From Thalassospiraceae bacterium LMO-SO8 (GTDB lineage Bacteria; Pseudomonadota; Alphaproteobacteria; Rhodospirillales; Casp-alpha2): a DNA stretch of 64,000 nt. This document shows positions 47,901 through 53,900 of the stretch, one piece after another; positions within the stretch are counted from its first letter, which is position 1; each line of letters starts with the position of its first letter. The stretch is from positions 2,312,001-2,376,000 of the forward strand of contig CP134226.1 in assembly GCA_031655335.1 (NCBI GenBank), given 5' to 3'. A model generated the notes under the pieces. It searched no databases, was not told the origin of the DNA, and worked only from the letters and a program-made list of their open reading frames with translations. The translations under genes were made by a program, and so were the position numbers.

Positions 47901-50900
47901 CGGTTTCGACCGCGCCCGACAGGGTGACGCGGGTCACCTGGGTGGTTTCCAACTGCGCTTCGATGGCATCCAGAAAATCGTCGTTATCCAAGGAAACCCG
48001 GCTCAGAACCTCGCTGACCGCGTCACCGACGGCCTTGGCCGTGCGTGCGTGAAGCGCGGCGTCGGCGGCGGCCTGTTTGGCCGTCGCGGCCTGGGTCGCG
48101 GCGTCGCCGGCGGCAGTGACCGCGTCGTCGTTGGCGCCCTTGGCCGCGATGGAGGCGGCGGCGGTCTTGGCCGCGGCATCCGCCTTGGCGGCTTCCGATT
48201 GGGCCGTGGTGGCGGCGGTCTCGGCATCTGTCGCCGCCTGTGCCGCGAGATCGTCCGCGCCGCGCAGATTGGCGGTGGTCGTCACCGCCTGGGCCGCGTT
48301 GTCCTGCGTGCCGCCGCCGTCCGTGGCCGTCGCCGTCGCCGTGAAGGCGACGCCCGCGACATCGGCGGTGATGGCCAACGTTTCGCCGGTATCGCCGGGC
48401 GAGGCGGTAACGGCGGCGCCGGCGGCGCTGTCGTTGATCAGCGTGATCAGGGCGTCGCGGACTTGGGTCAGGGTCGATATCGCGCCGCCTTCGGGAATTG
48501 TCACGGTGACCGGCGTGCCGTTGACGGTGACCGTATAAGTGTCGCCAGCCTGAACCGTGCCCTGCAGGGTGACCGTATCCAGCTGCGCGACCTGCGTGGC
48601 GCCGCCCAGGTTCCCGGTAACCGTCGACGCGGTGGCGCTCTGGTCGTCGTTGGCGCCGTTGTTGGTGGCGGACGCCGTCGCCGTGAACCCGATGCCCGGC
48701 ATGGCCGCGGTCAGGGTAATGGCGCCGTCGCCGTTGCCGGCGGAAGCGGCCACGGAATCGGTCGCGCCGTTGGCCGGGGTGTTGATCTTGGCGACCAGGG
48801 CATCGCGCACATCGGCGATGGTGATGCCGGTCGATGCCGCGGCCGTGTCCGTGCCGACGGTGACCGCGACTACGTCGCCGTCAATCGTGACGCGATAGAC
48901 GTCGCCGTCCTCGATGGTGCCATCCAGGGTTACCGTATCCGTCTGGGCCACGCCCTCGGCGGTGGCGACGGCGGCCTGGGCCTCGTCGGCGGCGGCCTGG
49001 GCGGCGGAACGGGCGGCGGCGGCGCGCGGAATACCGGCCAGCGCCGCGGTTGCCAGGCCGGCTTGGGTTTCCGCCGTCGTGGCGGCGGCATCGGCGGCGG
49101 CGGCATCGGCGAGGGCAAGATCGGCGGCGGCCTGAATATCCGAAAGCTCGGCACTGACAGCGGTTCGTCCCGCCGCTTCCACCGCTTCGGCTGCCGCCGT
49201 ATTGGCGGCCGTCTGTGCGGCCGCGGCTGCATTGGTCGCGGTGGTGAGGGCGGCCTGGGCGGCGGCGAGGTTCACGCCGACGATGGTGGCCCCGGTGTTC
49301 GGGTGGGTGCCGCCGTCACGGTAGACTTCGGCCAGATCGGCGGCCGCGTCGGCGGCGGTGGCGGCGTCGCTGGCCGAGGCATAGGCGGCCTGTGCGTCGG
49401 CGACCGCATCCAAGGCGTCCCGAAGCGCCGCCTGGGCGCGGTCGTTGGCTTGTTTCACGGCCTGATAGGCGGCAGGGTCGATGGTCTGAGCGGCGGCGGA
49501 GGCCGTGAAGTCGGCCTGTGCGTCGTCGGCGGCCGAGCGGGCGGCCGTCAGCGCCGTCTGCGCCTGGCTCAGGCTGGCCGACGCATCGGTCGCGGCCTGT
49601 TCCGCCGTGGTCGCGGCGGTGCGTGCGGAAGCCGCGGCCGTGGCGATGGCCTGGATGTCCGACACCCGGGTCTGGGCGGCGGCCTGGGCGGACGTGGCCT
49701 CGGCGGAATCGGCGGCGGCCTGGTCGGCGGCGGCCTGGGCATCGGCCTGGGCCTGATCCAATGCCGCCTCGGCGGCCTCGATGCGGGCGGCGTTGAGGCC
49801 GGCTTCGTCGGCGGCGGCCACGGCGGCTTGTTTCTGCGCCACCAGCAGGGCGGCGTTGGCGGCGGCCACGGCTTGCAGCGCCGATGCGGCGGCGGCCTTG
49901 ATCGCGGCGACGGCCGCCAGTTGCGTGGCGTCGGCGGCGTCCTGAATGGTGCTGAGATTGTCCGTGGTCAGAACGCCGTCGTCCAGATCGTCGAGCGCGG
50001 CGGCCGCGTCGGCGGCGGTGTCGATGGCGTCGATGACCGCCTGCGCCGTTTCGGCGGAAATCGGCAGATCAAGGTCTTCGGCCGCCTGCAACAGGGCGTC
50101 GAGAGCGGCCTGGGCGGCCTCGGCCGCGGCCGCGGCGGCGGCTTGGGCGGCATCCGAATCAGGCGTGGCGCTGGCGGCGGCGGTGGTGGCCAGGACCGCC
50201 TGCTGGCTGGCCGTGGTCGCCTGGGCCTTGGCGCTGGCCAGGGCCTCGGCGATTTCGTCGGCCAGGGAGTCGAGGAAGTTGTCGACTCGGGTCTGCGCGG
50301 CGCCCTGGGCGTTGATTTCGAAGGCGGCGGCGAAGCTGGCCTGTGACGCGGCCTGGGCAGCCTGCGATGCGGCCTCGGCGGCGGCCTGCGAGGCCGCATC
50401 GGCGTTCGCCTGGGCGATGGTGACGTTTTCGTTGGCGGCGTCGGCGGCGGCCTGGGCCTGGGCCAGGGCATCCTCGGCATCGCTCAGCGCCTGTTCGGCC
50501 TGGGCGACGGCATTGTCCCAGACCAGTTCGATGGCGCTATCGACGTTGTCGTCTCCGTCGTCCGCCTCGTCCCGTTCGGCCCGCACCTGGGCCAGCGAAT
50601 TGGTGCGCGAGGTGACCGTGGCTTCGGCGGCGGCCAGGGCCACGTTCGGCGCGACGGCGTCGGCGGTGGCCTGCTCGGCGGTCGCATTGGCGGTTTCGGC
50701 GGCGGCGGACGCGCGCGCAGCGGCGGCGGCGGCATCGCGGGCGGCAAGGGCGGCGGTGGCGCGGTCGCCGGAGGCATCCCCCGATGTCCAGGCGGTTACG
50801 GCGGCATCCGCATTGGCGGCGACCACGGCGGCGGCTTCGGCTTCGCCGGCGTCTTGCGCCGCGCGGGTGGCGGCGGCCTGGGCCAGATCGGCCTGTGCCT

Positions 50901-53900
50901 GGGCGTCCGGACCCTTGCCGCGGGCGGCATCCTGAGCGGCGTCGGCGGCGGTTTGCGCCTGGTTGGCGGCGTTGCGCGCGGCTTCGGCGGCCTCGGCGGC
51001 AAGCTCGGCCGATCCCGGCACGTTGCTGGCGGCCAAGGCCTTGGCCGTGGCCGTGGCCTGGGCGGCATCCAGGGTCGCCGGATCGTCGTCGGTCTCGAAG
51101 GCTTCCGCCTGTTCCTTGAACCGGGTCGCTTCCTCGGTCGCCTGCGCCCGTTCGGCGGCGCGCTGGGCGGCGGCGGCATCGGCTTGTTCCTGGGCGGCCT
51201 CGGCGGCGGCCTCGGCGGCGGCCAGGGCCTCGGCGGCGGCCGTTTCCGCCAGTTCGGCGGCGCGATCTTCGGCATCCTGAAGCAGGTAGGAATCGCGCGC
51301 TTCGACGGCGAAGGCGGCGGCGTTGTCGGAATCCTGCAATGCCGCACCGGCGGCGGCGGCGGCCGTGGCCGCGGCCTGCGCGGCGCGGTCGGCCTGCGTC
51401 GAGGCGTTGGTCGAGGTGCCGTTGACGGTCACCGCGCCGGCGCCGGCGGCGACCTGGATTGCCAGGGCGGCGTTCTGCCCGGCCGAGGTCTTGGCGGCGG
51501 CGGCGGCGGCCTGGGCGGTGGCGGCGGCCGTGGCGGCGGCCTGGGCGGCCTGTGATGCGGTCAGCGCGGCGGCGGCGTCGTTGGCCGCTTCGGCGGCGGC
51601 GGCCTGGGCGGCTGCCTGCTGGGCGAGGGTTTCCTGCGCGGCGGCGATCGCGGCCTGGGCCTGGGCCGTGGCGGCATTGGCGTCAGCGGCGTCGGCGAAG
51701 GAGAGGGCGGAATTGTAGGCGGCCAGATCGGCGGCGGTCTTGGCGGCGGCGGCGGCTTCGGCGGCGGCGGCGGCGGCGGCGGATTCCGCCGTGGCGGCGT
51801 TGGCTTCGTCGATCGCGGCCTCGGCCTGGCCCTGGACGCCGCCCAGGGTGGGCTCGAAGTTGATGGCTTCGGCCAGGGCGTCGCGGATCGCTTCCAGGGT
51901 GTTCTCGGCGGCGGTGACCGTGACCGTTACCTCGCCTTCATAGTATGTGGAATCGCTCAGCGTGGCGGAAATGTTGATGGTGAAGGTGTCGCCGACCTCG
52001 GGCGTGCCGGAAAGGGTGATCGTGGTGACCTCGGCGGTGGATGCGGTCGCCGCGGTCGTTTCAACAGCCACGATGGCGTTGTCGGCATTGCCACCGCCGA
52101 CGTTCACCGTATTCACGGTGACGGTTAGGCCAAGATTCGGAAGGTTGCCGGTGAGGACGATGCTTTCGGGTGCTGCGCCGGCCGTGGCCGTGACGAGGCC
52201 CTGGAAGGCGATGAGCGCCTGCTCCGGGTTGTCCGGTTCCGGATTGATGAAGTCGATGTAGTCGGCGGTCGCCGACGCCTCCACCGACTTGGCCTTGGCT
52301 AGGTCGAGGGACTGGCTCGCCTGGGCGGCCAGCTTCTGCGCCGACGCGAAGGCCGCGTCACGGGCCGCGATGGCGGCATCCGACTGCGACGCATAGGACA
52401 GATCTTTTGCGGCGGTGACGGCGGCAAGTCGCGTGTCGATGAAATCGCTCAGCGACGTGACCAGGGCGTCGCGCACCTCGGCCTCGGCGGCGGCGATAGC
52501 GGCGCGGGCCGCCGGATCATTGGTCGCGCCGGTGCCGAAATCCAAAATCTCCGTGCGCGTGTTGAGATTGGTGTCGCCGGCCAGGAAATCGGCGACGTCG
52601 AAGCCGGCAAGCTCGACGGCGGCGTTCAGCAGAGCTTCGAAGGCGTCCAGCGCCGCGGCGTTGGCCGGCTCCTTGTGGCCGGGGGCGGCGATGGTATGCG
52701 ACTGCGCCTCGGCGGCCGCGGCGGCGGTCTGGGTTGCGAGATCGGTCAGGGCATCGGCCAGATTCGTGAGCCGGATGATCGAAGTGTCGAGGGCGGATTG
52801 CGCCTGTCCTTCCGCGGCGGTCTGGCCAATGGCAAGGAAGCCCTCGGCATCCGCTTCGGCCGACTGGGCCTCGGCGAGGCTGTTGATGGCCGCGAGCGAT
52901 TCCGTCAACGCTGTCTGTGCGGCTGAAAGCAGACTCTCCACATTGGTGCGTGCCGCGTCGGCCAGGGCTCCCGATGCGTCGGCCACCTGATCGGCGCCAT
53001 TGATGTAGCCGATGTTTCCGGTGGTGACATCGTCAAGGGCATCCAGGTCGAGGGTGTCCGTGGTGTCGTCCGGAGCCGTGATGGTGACCGAATTGACAAC
53101 CTCCAGCACGCCGCCGGTACGGGTTACCGTAACGGTCACGTCGTACAGGTCATAGGTGTCCGCGTTCTTCACGGCGATCTGGAAGGTGTCCGTCGCCGAT
53201 TGCCCGTTTTCCAGGTCCGCATAGGAATCGGCGTCGGGCGTGTAGACCAGGTTGCCGTCGGCGTCGAAGGTGACCTCGCCCTTGTCGCCGTCACCGGCGC
53301 CCCGCGACTGGGCCTGGGCCGTCTGCGCCGCATCCTGGAAAATTTCAAAAAGATCGACCTGGGCGTCGAGGGTGGCCTGGGCGTTCGCCTGGTTCTGTTG
53401 GGCGATGAGCAGGTCCGTCCCTGTCAACCCGACAAGATCGTCGTCGGAAATCAGGGCGTCCCGCGCCACGTCCACGGCTTGCTGGGAGCCTTCGGCGCGC
53501 AGGGCGGACAGCGAACCGGTGACGGTCGTCTGATTGGCGCCGGCGCCGGTGGTGATCGTCACCTGATCGGAAACGGTCAAGGTGCCGTCCACATTGGTGA
53601 TGGTCACGGTGATCGTCTGCAGGTCGAAGCCGCCGGAATTATTGGGCACGGCGACCTTGAAGGTGTCCGTCGTGCTCTGCCCCACCGCGAGGCTTATCAG
53701 ATCCGCGTTGACCTGATACGTCAGCGGTGCCGCGCCGTTGGCATCGACGTCGCCGACCGCCACATCGCCCTTGTCGCCGTCACTGGCGCCTTTCTGGATG
53801 GCCTCGGCGCTTTTCGCGGCGTCCTCGTAGGCATTGGCGGTGGCGCGGTCGACGGCCTCGCTGATCAGCTTGATCAACAGGTCGGCACGCGCCGTCTGCA

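Noticed and set aside
46150-50346. Plus-strand open frame of 1,398 codons opposite the Ala-rich region, plus others of up to 995 codons (31606-34593) and 723 codons (54196-56367)
   Set aside because: They are antisense shadows caused by high GC and GCC/GGC-rich codons; translations are Gly/Arg/Ala/Val-rich without any domain, while the minus strand has clear domains throughout.
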